Source: Thermoguttaceae bacterium (GTDB lineage Bacteria; Planctomycetota; Planctomycetia; Pirellulales; Thermoguttaceae). Taken from it: DNA of 64,000 nucleotides. The DNA lies in the NCBI GenBank assembly GCA_017559825.1, contig JAFYQR010000142.1, positions 1 through 64,000 of the forward strand, in the 5' to 3' direction. Each line of letters starts with the position of its first letter. Position 1 is the first letter of the stretch. The notes under the pieces are model-generated. The model was not told the DNA's origin and did not search any database. It saw only the letters and a list, made by a program, of their open reading frames with translations. Positions 10,201 through 17,905 of the stretch are shown here, in pieces. The translations under genes and the position numbers were made by a program.

Positions 10201-11461
10201 CTTCGAAGCGCCCGAACTCGACCGCCGGAATTTTTCCGCCGAGCGCGATAACGTCGACGATCAGCGACTTGCCGTCGAGTTGAAAACGGTACTCGACCTC
10301 CGCCGTCGCCGATTTCGACGACAACTTCCAACGCGTGGTAACGCAACCATTTGCGGCGTTCTTTTCGAGAAGTTCGCGCTTCTCGACCGGCTCTTGCGAA
10401 CCGCCGTCGCCGATTAAAAAGTTGACGCCGCCCCCGGAAAGCGGTTTAAACGGTTCCGAGTCGTTCCAACGCGCCGTAACGTCCGACCAATCGCCGACTT
10501 GCGGCTTGTAATCGTAAACGAGCGTTCCGTCGGTTCCTTCGTAAACGAAGTCGTAAGCGTCGCCGTAAGTGTGAAACGCCGCTTTCTTTAGGTTCGCCGA
10601 GGAATTCGGCAAAATCGTCTCGGCGCGCGTCGGGAACGGAAGCCGTCCTTCGCCGGAATTTAAGCCGAGCGGTTGCCCGTCGAAGAGGTCGATTCCCGGT
10701 TTAGGACGCGCTGTAAATTCGAGCGGTTTTCGCTCTTCTTTGAAAACGCAGAACGAGTCGAAATAAAGGGTTCGGGCTTCTTCGTTGCGACCGTTTTCGA
10801 TAAGAAAACCGTTGAACGATACCTTGTCGCCTAAACGTTTGCGAACGTCTCGATAAATCGTCTTGTAACAAAGGAACCATTCGCGCCAATCGATCGTTTC
10901 GAGGAAGAGCGGAACCTCTTGTCCGTCGACGGTTTGGAAGAGCGCCGAAACCCGAACGCGCGGCGTTTTCGGATCGGGCGCCCAAGCCCAGTTGTTGCCG
11001 ACGATCCAACAGGAAAACGCGTCGAAATCGGCGGCGTCGATCGGAATCGGTTGCGGCGGACGAACGCGAACGACCGGCGTTTCTTGCGACGCGGCGTCTT
11101 TGCGGTAAGTCAGTTTGCCGACGTACTTTCCGTACATTTGCTCTTCGCGGCTCCGCTCGAACGTCGCGACGGCGCCGTGCGCTTCGACCGTCCAACCGTC
11201 GAGGTTTTCGAAGTCGACCAACGCCGGGCGGACTTCTTCCGTTCGACCGGCCCAATCCATTTCGTAAGGGCGAACGCCGATTTTTTTCGACGTTTCGGCG
11301 CTCTTCGCGTCCAACGCAACTTCCGACGCGGCAACGAGTTGGGGCGACAAAGAAACGGCGTTAAAATCGGTTTCAAAAAGCGTCGGCGCGGCGAGCGAAC
11401 CGAGCGCGAACGTTAGAAACGCCGTCGAGCGAACGGGGCGGCGCGCATTGCGTTTTTTCAT
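7259..11461 (-). CDS. Very large secreted multidomain protein, probable glycoside hydrolase
   Basis: A 1,400-residue protein with an N-terminal signal-like stretch (MKKRNARRPVRSTAFLTFALGSLAAP). Residues about 80-240 look like a carbohydrate-binding jelly roll (DFENLDGWTVEAHG). A beta-rich domain follows to about 530. Residues about 540-850 resemble a TIM barrel (RNVIVTDHEVCWRDGG, YCDVHSSVP, LGNIGMFAPGY), then come further beta domains. A YPNPFN motif sits near residue 1150, and a C-terminal galactose-binding or NPCBM-like domain contains HLGDGILFQVAV. The layout recalls large GH101-like or other glycan-active proteins, but I cannot name the family or assign catalytic residues. AGGA precedes the ATG. 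A position beside GH28-like and GH123-like genes supports a role in extracellular polysaccharide use. Confidence 0.8.
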   Translation of the reverse strand: MKKRNARRPVRSTAFLTFALGSLAAPTLFETDFNAVSLSPQLVAASEVALDAKSAETSKKIGVRPYEMDWAGRTEEVRPALVDFENLDGWTVEAHGAVATFERSREEQMYGKYVGKLTYRKDAASQETPVVRVRPPQPIPIDAADFDAFSCWIVGNNWAWAPDPKTPRVRVSALFQTVDGQEVPLFLETIDWREWFLCYKTIYRDVRKRLGDKVSFNGFLIENGRNEEARTLYFDSFCVFKEERKPLEFTARPKPGIDLFDGQPLGLNSGEGRLPFPTRAETILPNSSANLKKAAFHTYGDAYDFVYEGTDGTLVYDYKPQVGDWSDVTARWNDSEPFKPLSGGGVNFLIGDGGSQEPVEKRELLEKNAANGCVTTRWKLSSKSATAEVEYRFQLDGKSLIVDVIALGGKIPAVEFGRFEGVENPRTFAIPYYLYDYGRRPGALIFTPPTDGSTMSQADDANSNGGKLFASGHIDWYRSGASYLLGKHEVGKSENGRAYAVVNGASEYRTKTDGTRNDVYERFVLTISPTFEETLPTIANPTSPYKHIAGKGVWRAHGATTRDADKKYWRDVWRRGMRNVIVTDHEVCWRDGGESFTFRTKPAPKKGGDAGWIDYSRFMQDELGFVYGPYNNFTDFAPVNEYWSPDMISRLSDGSLQRAWARCYAPKPARAVEYCEKLTPINEAKFQFSCAYCDVHSSVPAWTRVDYDARVPGAGTFMSVYYPYGEIFLLQKKNWGGPTYSEGPHHCFYSGLTDGNYAQDQPYNLRVNPWLVDFDLRKMHDLECNFGLGNIGMFAPGYKPKTPAENTALLDRFLAGTLAFGHPGFLALDFGSVGAAKSYFMIQQIAARYTQVSATTIRYFDADGNALDASAALAADVVKRSQVGVEYADGTTVVANGSETENLETTFAGRKISLPPNGYVAWTSDGEILVESRLSDAGNRFDYCASPEYVYLDGRGVWTVCERACGAGSGVCRVLDANSFELIPYDGAELGFKIADANEAVSAVALNYDGEELGEAQVRRSRGFTFVVPVDGAFSYRLTKTPVADDVNDANNQTAGTCERWSCERYAVAPGETVVLRDANGQTVDFTIPQDATPNTRIWAEPEAGAFVDFSVVNAVEPSFAFDAKTNVLTVSLKTALPRAAGTFSVENYPNPFNVEGSEPTNLVFPFAAPEKAGTDTSQAFVRATPPQGDALKTVYSLNFETASQFVPFETLDFGARDGRVSSNIDYTPYVQRRGAAPSPSFANSGAQANFQTSQSCGGDVRSGFFLHPPYMGGPTGRTYLRFDFEVPNEPATFRVDVGKKDESHLGDGILFQVAVATFADDGSISNEQTLAETTVAKHEWKPLEADLSAFAGKKVSLLVIADVGKADDSSGDWGVASNPRLESPAQTLVRRLTKIAPGN

Positions 11462-11626
11462 TTTGCGTTCCTAAATGCGTTGCGGTTTAACGTGTTAAGT
11501 ATCGACGCTGTCTCGGCGAAACGGGACGCTTCGAATCGCGGCGAAAGATAAGAAATATTGTCGATATTTTGACGCGCGACGCAAGGGTTTTTAAGAAAAA
11601 TTTGCGATTTTCGACAAATTTTTGCC

Positions 11627-11656
11627 AATATAAAAAGAGAAACCGCTTTCCAACAA
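11627..11656 (-). promoter_or_regulatory. Candidate promoter of the large secreted protein gene
   Basis: Minus strand TTGTTG (-35), 18-base spacer, TATATT (-10), about 165 bases before the start codon and inside an AT-rich block. Confidence 0.45.
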
Positions 11657-11726
11657 ACAAGACGATTGGCGTTTGATTGTTTTGTTATTGGAGCGGAATT
11701 CAAATTAAGGAAATGCGCCGTCGCGC

Positions 11727-11762
11727 CGCGCCGCTTTTCGAACGGTAAAGAAAAGCGGCGCG
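11727..11762 (-). terminator. Terminator hairpin after ligA
   Basis: A 13-base perfect stem (CGCGCCGCTTTTC / GAAAAGCGGCGCG) with a 10-base loop lies 60 bases past the ligA stop. Outer bases CGTCG / CGACG can extend it. No long T run follows. Confidence 0.6.
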
Positions 11763-11822
11763 ACGACGGTTACGCGATTTGACGTCGATAAACGAGACGC
11801 GTTGAGAAACGAGCGCGTAAAT

Positions 11823-14042
11823 TTATTCGAATAAACCGGTTGCGTTGTTTAGCGCGTCGCCTTTTGAAACGTCGTTCGCGGCGGCTCCGAGCATCGCTTC
11901 GAACTCTTCTTCGGTGATCGTCGGGACGCCGAGTTCCGCCGCTTTGTCGATTTTCGACTGACCGGGTTTCGCGCCGACGAGAACGAACGTCGTCTTCTTG
12001 GAGACGCTCGACGCCGCCTTGCCGCCGTTCGCTTCGATCGTCTCTTTGATTTTTACTCGGTCGTAACGATTAAGGGTTCCGGTAACGCAAATGGTTTTTC
12101 CGTTGAGCGGCGGCGCGTTTTCAAACGCCGTTTCGCCGTTCGCGTTCGTCGCAGAGAGTTCCGGAAGCGCGGTTTCGAGCCCGAGTTCCTTCAATTCGGC
12201 GATAATGCGGCGGCCCGCGTCCGAGCGGAAGAACTGGAAGAGGTTTTGCGCCAATATTGCGCCGACGTTTTCCGTTTCCGTAAATGATTCCGACGACTTG
12301 ACTTCGAGCATCGCGTCGAGCGAGCGGAAGTTTTTGACGAGGTCTTTCGCCGTTTGCGCGCCGACGCCGGGAATCGAAAGCGCCGTCAAAAGTCGGGCCG
12401 GGCCGCGCGTTTTGCTGTTTTGAATCGCTTGCGTTAAGTTGTTCGCCGACTTGGTTTCGATTCCGTCGAGCGTCGTTAATTGTTCCGGCGTCAAGCGGTA
12501 AAGATCGGCGAACGAGCGGACGAGCGGCGGTTGTTCGTCGGAAAACAGGTCGACGCGACGCGGCGTCGTTAGCCGTTCAACGAGCGACGCGCCGATTCCG
12601 TCGACGTCCATCGCGCCTTTCGACGCGAAAAACGCCAGCCGTTCGCGGAATTGCGCCGGGCATTCCGGGTTCGGACAGCGTATGAACGAACCGTCGACAA
12701 ACTCCTTAACCGTTTTGCCGTCGACCTTTACGAGCGCGCCGGTTTCGTCCCGTTTCGAAACTTCCTTTTGGTCGCGAACGAGCGGCGAATCGCAACTCGG
12801 ACAACGCTCCGGAAAGCTAAAGCGCGGCGGTTCCGGGTTTTGCGGTCGCAAATACGACTCGACGCGCATCACTCGCGGGATGATTTTGCCCGCTTTCGCG
12901 ACGATCACCGCGTCGCCGACTCGGACGTCCTTTTCTTCGATGAACGCGATGTTGTGCAACGTCGCCCGCGAAACGGTCGTTCCGGCGATTTCGACCGGTT
13001 CCAGCTCGGCGACCGGGGTCGCGACGCCCGATTTGCCGATTTGCACGACGATTTCGCGAACGGTCGTTTGCGCCTCGTACTTCTCGAACTTGCAGGCGAC
13101 GAGCCATTTCGGGAATTTCGACGTCGAGCCGATCTCAGCGCGGGCGGCGAAATCGTCGACTTTGAGAACTATACCGTCGACTTCAAAGTCAAGCGACGCA
13201 AGGTTTTCGCGCATTTCTTGGACGTAGGCGAAGGCTTCCTCGAACGTCTCGAAACGCTTCGCGAGCGGCGCGGTCGGGAGGCCGAATTCGCGCAACTTTC
13301 GCATAAACTCGAAGTGCGTCGACGCGACGGCGGTCGGGTCGGAGCCGGTCGAGTGCGCGAAAAAACGGAGATTGCGTTCGGCGCAAACCTTGGGGTCAAG
13401 CTGTTTAAGCGTTCCGGAGGTCAGGTTGCGCGGGTTGGCGAACGGCTTGAACTCCTTTCCGGCGGCTTGGGCGCGCTCGGCGCCTTCGCGATTGAGCCGG
13501 TCGAGATTCGAGTTCGTCATATAAATTTCGCCGCGCGCCTCCAAATAATCGGGGAAATCGCCGGAAAGTTTGAGCGGGACGTCGCGAATCGTTCGAACGT
13601 TCGGGGTGATAATCTCGCCGAAAACGCCGTCGCCGCGAGTCAGGGCCCGTGTCAAAACGCCTTTTTCGTAAATCAGCGACGCCGCGACTCCGTCGATTTT
13701 GAGCTCGCAAACCCAAGCAAGAGGACGGTTTGCGGCTTTTTGCGCCGACTCGACAAAATCGAACAGCTCGCCGTCGTTATAAACGTTTTCGATCGAGAGC
13801 ATCGGCGTCGCGTGTTGAACGACCTCCGCTTTGCCGTCGAGTTTGTCCCCGATTCGCTGCGTCGGACTGTCCGGCGACACGAGATCGTGGAACTGCAACT
13901 CGATTTTTTTCAACTCTTTAACGAGCGCGTCGTACTCGTGGTCGGGCCGGTCCGGCGCGTTTTCGACAAAGTACAGACGGTCGCAGCGTCGAATTTCGGC
14001 GGTCAAACGTTCGATTTCTTGGCGAGCTTCGTTTTGCGTCAT
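11823..14042 (-). CDS. ligA: NAD-dependent DNA ligase
   Basis: LigA seals nicks using NAD+ in replication and repair. The 739-residue product has the usual order. The adenylation domain carries the nucleotidyl-transfer lysine in CELKIDGVAAS near residue 110. An OB fold follows, then a four-cysteine zinc module (CPSCDSPL ... CPNPECPAQF), helix-hairpin-helix repeats (LTTLDGIETKSANNL, LSIPGVGAQTAKDL) and a C-terminal BRCT domain (KTICVTGTLNRYDRVKIKETI). About 25 extra residues (KEVSKRDETGALVKVDGKTV) separate the two cysteine pairs, making the protein longer than the usual 670. The frame extends 36 codons upstream, but the ATG at 14042 starts MTQNEARQEIERL as in other LigA proteins. Confidence 0.96.
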   Translation of the reverse strand: MTQNEARQEIERLTAEIRRCDRLYFVENAPDRPDHEYDALVKELKKIELQFHDLVSPDSPTQRIGDKLDGKAEVVQHATPMLSIENVYNDGELFDFVESAQKAANRPLAWVCELKIDGVAASLIYEKGVLTRALTRGDGVFGEIITPNVRTIRDVPLKLSGDFPDYLEARGEIYMTNSNLDRLNREGAERAQAAGKEFKPFANPRNLTSGTLKQLDPKVCAERNLRFFAHSTGSDPTAVASTHFEFMRKLREFGLPTAPLAKRFETFEEAFAYVQEMRENLASLDFEVDGIVLKVDDFAARAEIGSTSKFPKWLVACKFEKYEAQTTVREIVVQIGKSGVATPVAELEPVEIAGTTVSRATLHNIAFIEEKDVRVGDAVIVAKAGKIIPRVMRVESYLRPQNPEPPRFSFPERCPSCDSPLVRDQKEVSKRDETGALVKVDGKTVKEFVDGSFIRCPNPECPAQFRERLAFFASKGAMDVDGIGASLVERLTTPRRVDLFSDEQPPLVRSFADLYRLTPEQLTTLDGIETKSANNLTQAIQNSKTRGPARLLTALSIPGVGAQTAKDLVKNFRSLDAMLEVKSSESFTETENVGAILAQNLFQFFRSDAGRRIIAELKELGLETALPELSATNANGETAFENAPPLNGKTICVTGTLNRYDRVKIKETIEANGGKAASSVSKKTTFVLVGAKPGQSKIDKAAELGVPTITEEEFEAMLGAAANDVSKGDALNNATGLFE

Positions 14043-14198
14043 GACGTCGTTTAACGAGAACGGCTGGAAAGCGCGTTCGCAAAAGGCTTTAGAAGGGAAG
14101 AAGCGAGTAAAAACGCGAGGGGAGGAACCAAACGGCTCGGCCCGCGTCAATTTTTAACAAATTGCGACGGACGCGGCAAGAGCGATTTCGAAAATTTG

Positions 14199-14260
14199 CG
14201 TTAATAGGTCGAAAATAGGTAAGATGGCGAATTGTCGCAAGGGAAAAATAGGCAATGTCA
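14199..14260. repeat. Phased A/T-tract plus GG repeat upstream of ligA
   Basis: This spacer contains successive units AATAGGTCG, AAAATAGGT, AAGATGGCG, AATTGTCGC and ATAGGCAAT, with GG clusters about 8-11 bases apart. The segment AAAATAGGTnAnATGGCnAA recurs at 34491-34511. No palindrome is evident. The function is unknown. Confidence 0.5.
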
Positions 14261-14327
14261 AGCCGCGCCGCTCTCGCCGCAACGCAAAAAAGAGCGAAAA
14301 AAGAGAAACGCCGCGCGACGGCAAAAT

Positions 14328-15188
14328 TTAGCGCGAATTTCGTTCGGCGAAACCGTTTTCGAAACCGCCGATTAATCCGGAAATAACCTCGTGCGCGATA
14401 ATTAACCCGAAAATTCCGACGATGGTCGGCAAACTTCCGAGCGAATTGCGCGGACGACCGGGCGGCGAAGCGGCGGTCGACGAGTCGAGCGGAGCGGCGG
14501 GCGCGACGCGTTCAAGGCCGTCGGAACCGGCGCTCGCGGAACGCATTCGATCGCGAATCGGTTCCGGCGAGTAAACGCAACGAACGTCGTCGGTATTTAT
14601 ATCGAAGCGGCGCAATCGTTTGCGAACTTGCGCCGACAACGGGCAATGCGAAACGTCCGTCAATCGGCCGACGCGAACGAGCGACGGATCGAAGCGAAGA
14701 GCGGCGCCCATGCTCGAAATTAGCGGCAAACCGCGACGCGCAACCTCGGCGACGAGCGCGACTTTCGGCCCGAGCGAATCGATGGCGTCGACGACGAAAT
14801 CGGGCGGCGTCGCCCAATCGTCCGCGAAAAGCGTCGGCAACGTTTTGTCGTTGATAAGCAGCGGCTTCGTATCGACTTGCGCCGAAGGATTGATCGCCGC
14901 GATCCGTTCTCTCGCGACGTCGGATTTTAAGCGGCCGATCGTGTTCCAAGTCGCAAAAAGTTGGCGGTTTATGTTGCTCGGTTGAACGTCGTCGAAGTCG
15001 ACGAGACGGAACCGCCCGACGCCCGAGCGCGCCAACGCTTCGACGACGTAACTCCCGACGGCGCCGAGGCCCGCGATCAAAACGCAAGAGTTTTTCAAAC
15101 GTTCCAAAGCGTCGCGTCCGATCATCAGTTCGGTGCGGCGAAATTGCTCGGGCGTCGGCGAAAAAGCGTCGGAAAACGGCGCGGTCAT
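14328..15188 (-). CDS. tcdA: tRNA threonylcarbamoyladenosine dehydratase (ThiF/MoeB fold)
   Basis: A 286-residue E1-like enzyme. It begins with RRTELMIGRDALERLKNSCVLIAGLGAVGSYVVEALARSGVG, the nucleotide-binding Rossmann start of TcdA/CsdL. Next come VDFDDVQPSNINRQLFA, which binds ATP, and the family segment VVDAIDSLGPKVALV. Late in the protein RCVYSPEPIRD matches the TcdA-specific region. TcdA uses ATP to cyclise t6A to ct6A at position 37 of ANN-decoding tRNAs. A hydrophobic C-terminal helix (SLPTIVGIFGLIIAHEVISGLI) may sit on a membrane, as in the E. coli protein. AAGGA precedes the ATG. It is the last gene of a closely spaced minus-strand series from the ZnuA-like gene. Confidence 0.9.
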   Translation of the reverse strand: MTAPFSDAFSPTPEQFRRTELMIGRDALERLKNSCVLIAGLGAVGSYVVEALARSGVGRFRLVDFDDVQPSNINRQLFATWNTIGRLKSDVARERIAAINPSAQVDTKPLLINDKTLPTLFADDWATPPDFVVDAIDSLGPKVALVAEVARRGLPLISSMGAALRFDPSLVRVGRLTDVSHCPLSAQVRKRLRRFDINTDDVRCVYSPEPIRDRMRSASAGSDGLERVAPAAPLDSSTAASPPGRPRNSLGSLPTIVGIFGLIIAHEVISGLIGGFENGFAERNSR

Positions 15189-15243
15189 GAGCGATTCCTT
15201 TGAAAAAGTCGAAAACGGCGGCGTTAAACGGTTAATGCGAGCG

Positions 15244-16002
15244 TTAATGCGAACGTCCGCGCTCGAAGGCTCGACGAGCGGCGTCGGCGACGCGCTTGGC
15301 GATTAGACCGGCGACGTAGCCGCCTTTGAAGCCGGCGTCGATGTTGACGACGGTTACGTTCGACGCGCAACTATTGAGCATTCCAAGAGTTGCGGCGACT
15401 CCGCCGAACGCGGCTCCGTATCCGACGCTCGTCGGAACCGCGACGATCGGAGCCGAAACGTAACCGCCGACGACGCTCGGCAACGCTCCTTCCATTCCGG
15501 CGCATACGACGATGGCGTCGGCGTCGACGAACAACGGAAGTTTGGCGATTAAACGTTTTGGGCCGGCGACGCCGACGTCTTGAACGAGAACGACGTCCGC
15601 GCCCGTCCAGAGCGCCGTTTCGCGCGCTTCCTCGGCGACCGGAAGATCGCTTGTGCCGGCGGTCAAAATCGCGACTTTACCGCGGAAAAGCGGCGTCGTG
15701 TCGTCTTGACGCAAATCGGCTTTGTCGCTTGTTTTCGGAACGCGAAACGTGCGCGCGATTTCGTTGTAATAAGCGTTCGGGCGAAGCGCTTGGAACTCCG
15801 GAAGGAGAGCGGCGGCTTTTTCGGCGGAAACGCGCGTGGCGAAAACGTCGATCCCGCGTTCGAGCTGCGCGAGCGCGATTCGCCGAATTGCTTCGACCGT
15901 TTTCCCTTCTCCGTAAACGACTTCGGAAAAGCCGCAACGGCGTTCGCGATCCAAATCGACGAGCGCGTCGTCGAGGTCGATGAAATCGGAGGCGTCGGTC
16001 AT
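15244..16002 (-). CDS. larB: LarB-like nicotinic acid adenine dinucleotide carboxylase
   Basis: LarB carboxylates and hydrolyses NaAD in the first step of nickel-pincer cofactor synthesis for lactate racemase and related enzymes. The 252-residue product has the LarB N-terminal segment (RERRCGFSEVVYGEGKTVEAI). It is followed by the PurE-like domain with TAGTSDLPVAEEA, VVCAGMEGALPSVVGG and PTSVGYGAAFGGVAATLGMLNSCA. The ATG at 16002 is chosen over the upstream ATG at 16068 because it has AGGA at normal spacing and matches the family start. LarC and LarE are not in the window, so the cofactor pathway is incomplete here. It sits 55 bases from tcdA and 112 bases from the helical unknown upstream. 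Confidence 0.9.
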   Translation of the reverse strand: MTDASDFIDLDDALVDLDRERRCGFSEVVYGEGKTVEAIRRIALAQLERGIDVFATRVSAEKAAALLPEFQALRPNAYYNEIARTFRVPKTSDKADLRQDDTTPLFRGKVAILTAGTSDLPVAEEARETALWTGADVVLVQDVGVAGPKRLIAKLPLFVDADAIVVCAGMEGALPSVVGGYVSAPIVAVPTSVGYGAAFGGVAATLGMLNSCASNVTVVNIDAGFKGGYVAGLIAKRVADAARRAFERGRSH

Positions 16003-16114
16003 GTTAGTATTCCTTGAAACGTTAAGCGTTTTAATAAAGGAAGTTGCGACGATTGAAACGCCGAACAACGAGCGACTTCAAGCGTCGTTTAGTCGAGAAA
16101 CGCAAGGCGTTCGT

Positions 16115-17851
16115 TTACAACGGTTTGCCGAGCGCGTTGAAGCGTCGGGCGAACGCGTCGGCGATATTAACGAGCGCAAAAACCGCTTCGTCGGGAGGCG
16201 TTTCGTCGAGCGCTTCGAATTGTTGGAGCGTCGAATCGGCAAGCGACGCGAGGCGGCTGGCGAGCTCGGTCGCGTCCGCGCCAACTTCTTGCGAAAAAAG
16301 GAGATCGAGATTGCGGCGCGTTTGAAGTTCGACGCGAGCAAGCGAGGCGGACGTCGTCGCGACAAACTCCGTAAGCGCCGTCGCGTCAGATTTTACGACT
16401 TTCGCGTAAAGGTCGAACGCGTCGACGAGAGCGGCGTCGCGCAAGTCTTCCGGTTCGATCGCGGCGAGCTCGGCGAGCCAAAGTTGCGCTAACTTTTGCG
16501 CCGCCTTGGGATACGCCGCTTTTAGGTGGATGGCGACAAGGCGTCGGTAATATCGCGCTCGTTCGAACGGCGAGTCGAGGCGCGGAAGCGACGACAATAA
16601 GTCGCGAACCGTTTCTTTGCCTTTCGCCTTATCGCCGAATTGAAATTCTAGCTCGGCAAAAGTCGTTAAACGGTCGATTTTAACGCGAAATTCGGCGTTT
16701 GTCGACTCGGCGTCGTTCGCGACGCGACGGGCGGCGTCGAGCCAACGTTCTTTTTCTTGCGCGCAATCTTCCGACGATAAGCGGTAAAATGAGCGAAGGC
16801 GGCAATTTGCGTCGGAGCGCGACGCCTTTTCCGCTTCCGAAAGTCGCTCGAAAACGGGGAAAAAGGCGGCGAGATTGCAAGAACGATCGAGGAAGGCGCG
16901 GAAAAAATCGCCGTCTTGCAAAACAAACGGGGACGACGCAACAGCTTCGGCGACAACGTTTTGCATTTCTTCGCGGTCGTTTTCGTCCAACGAATTGCCG
17001 TCGGCGTCAAATCCGGAGTCGAGCGCGGTTAAAATCGTTTCGAGTCGGCGGCGCGTTTCGGCGTTAAACGCTCGACGTAATTCGATTTCGGCGCGCGTCG
17101 GCGGCGTCGCGTCGTTGAAATTGAGAAATTCGTTCGCGGCGCGTTCGCAAAGTTCGAGAAAACCGCCGACCGATTCAAACTGTTCCCAAACGGCGGCGAC
17201 GTCGTCTCCAAACGGCGTTAAATCGAGAGTTGCGTTTAGAGACAAATCGGACTCGCGCGTCGTGTTTCGACTTGTCGCGTCGAAAAGAACGGCGGCGGCG
17301 ACCGTCGAGGCGGCGCGTTCGAACGAGCGCAAATCCTCGATTTCGTCGACTAACGCGAAGGCTTTAACGCGTTCCGAACCGTCGCTTTGTTTGAAACGGA
17401 AAATTCGCTCGGCAAGGCGCGACGAATAAGCGGCGAGCGCGTTTTGGCGCTCCTCGGCGTCGTCGATTTCGGCGAGAAAATCGTCCGCGGCTTTCTCGTT
17501 GAAAAACGTAGCGTCAAAAGCATTTAGCGCGAGCGCTGCGTCGAGCGCGATTCGGCGCAAATAAGAACGTTCGCCGCGAGATTCAACCGCCGAAATCGCT
17601 TCTTTCGCGGCGTCGAGCGTTGTTTTTACGCAAAGTCGCCAATCGGCGAGACTCGGAGCGTCGAGCGTTTTCGTCGCGTAAAGCTCGCGTTCTAAACGAA
17701 GTATCTCTAACGATTTAACGAGCGCGTTGGCTTGCTCGTTCGCGTTGGAAACGGCGGCGGCGAAGGCTTGCGCTCGCTCGAAAAGGCGTTGGAAAACGCG
17801 GCGCTTCGTTGAAGTCGGGACCTGAAAACGGGGAGAAACGGCGTCGGGCAT
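16115..17851 (-). CDS. Unknown all-helical protein, TPR/HEAT-like
   Basis: A 578-residue protein that I do not recognise. It is almost entirely helical and rich in Ala, Leu, Glu and Arg, with repeated amphipathic helix pairs (AAFFPVFERLSEAEKASRSD, ETVRDLLSSLPRLDSPFERARYYRRLVAIHLKAAYPKAAQKLAQLWLAEL). The second half reads like TPR-style repeats used for protein contacts. No signal peptide or membrane helix is visible, so it is probably cytoplasmic. The ATG at 17851 is preferred to an upstream TTG. It lies between larB and an MFS transporter in a closely spaced series, which suggests cotranscription but does not reveal a role. Confidence 0.75.
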   Translation of the reverse strand: MPDAVSPRFQVPTSTKRRVFQRLFERAQAFAAAVSNANEQANALVKSLEILRLERELYATKTLDAPSLADWRLCVKTTLDAAKEAISAVESRGERSYLRRIALDAALALNAFDATFFNEKAADDFLAEIDDAEERQNALAAYSSRLAERIFRFKQSDGSERVKAFALVDEIEDLRSFERAASTVAAAVLFDATSRNTTRESDLSLNATLDLTPFGDDVAAVWEQFESVGGFLELCERAANEFLNFNDATPPTRAEIELRRAFNAETRRRLETILTALDSGFDADGNSLDENDREEMQNVVAEAVASSPFVLQDGDFFRAFLDRSCNLAAFFPVFERLSEAEKASRSDANCRLRSFYRLSSEDCAQEKERWLDAARRVANDAESTNAEFRVKIDRLTTFAELEFQFGDKAKGKETVRDLLSSLPRLDSPFERARYYRRLVAIHLKAAYPKAAQKLAQLWLAELAAIEPEDLRDAALVDAFDLYAKVVKSDATALTEFVATTSASLARVELQTRRNLDLLFSQEVGADATELASRLASLADSTLQQFEALDETPPDEAVFALVNIADAFARRFNALGKPL

Positions 17852-17905
17852 TGGAACTCGCAAGGCAAAGGGGGCGGTTTCGACGAAAAAGGAACGCGGG
17901 AACGG

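Larger units (their letters stand above)
11462..11822. other. Intergenic gap, AT-rich promoter region plus ligA terminator
   Basis: No gene is supported. The half next to the large secreted gene is unusually AT-rich and holds a promoter candidate at 11627-11656. The half next to ligA holds a strong hairpin at 11727-11762. An 81-codon minus frame crosses the region but spans the promoter and has no protein-like features. Confidence 0.55.

Noticed and set aside
11458-11703. 81-codon minus-strand frame upstream of the large secreted gene
   Set aside because: It overlaps the promoter candidate and the start of the large gene, and has no ribosome site or domain.
14309-14327. Terminator after tcdA
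   Set aside because: GCCG/CGGC is only a four-base stem; the T-rich stretch beyond it is suggestive but too weak to list.
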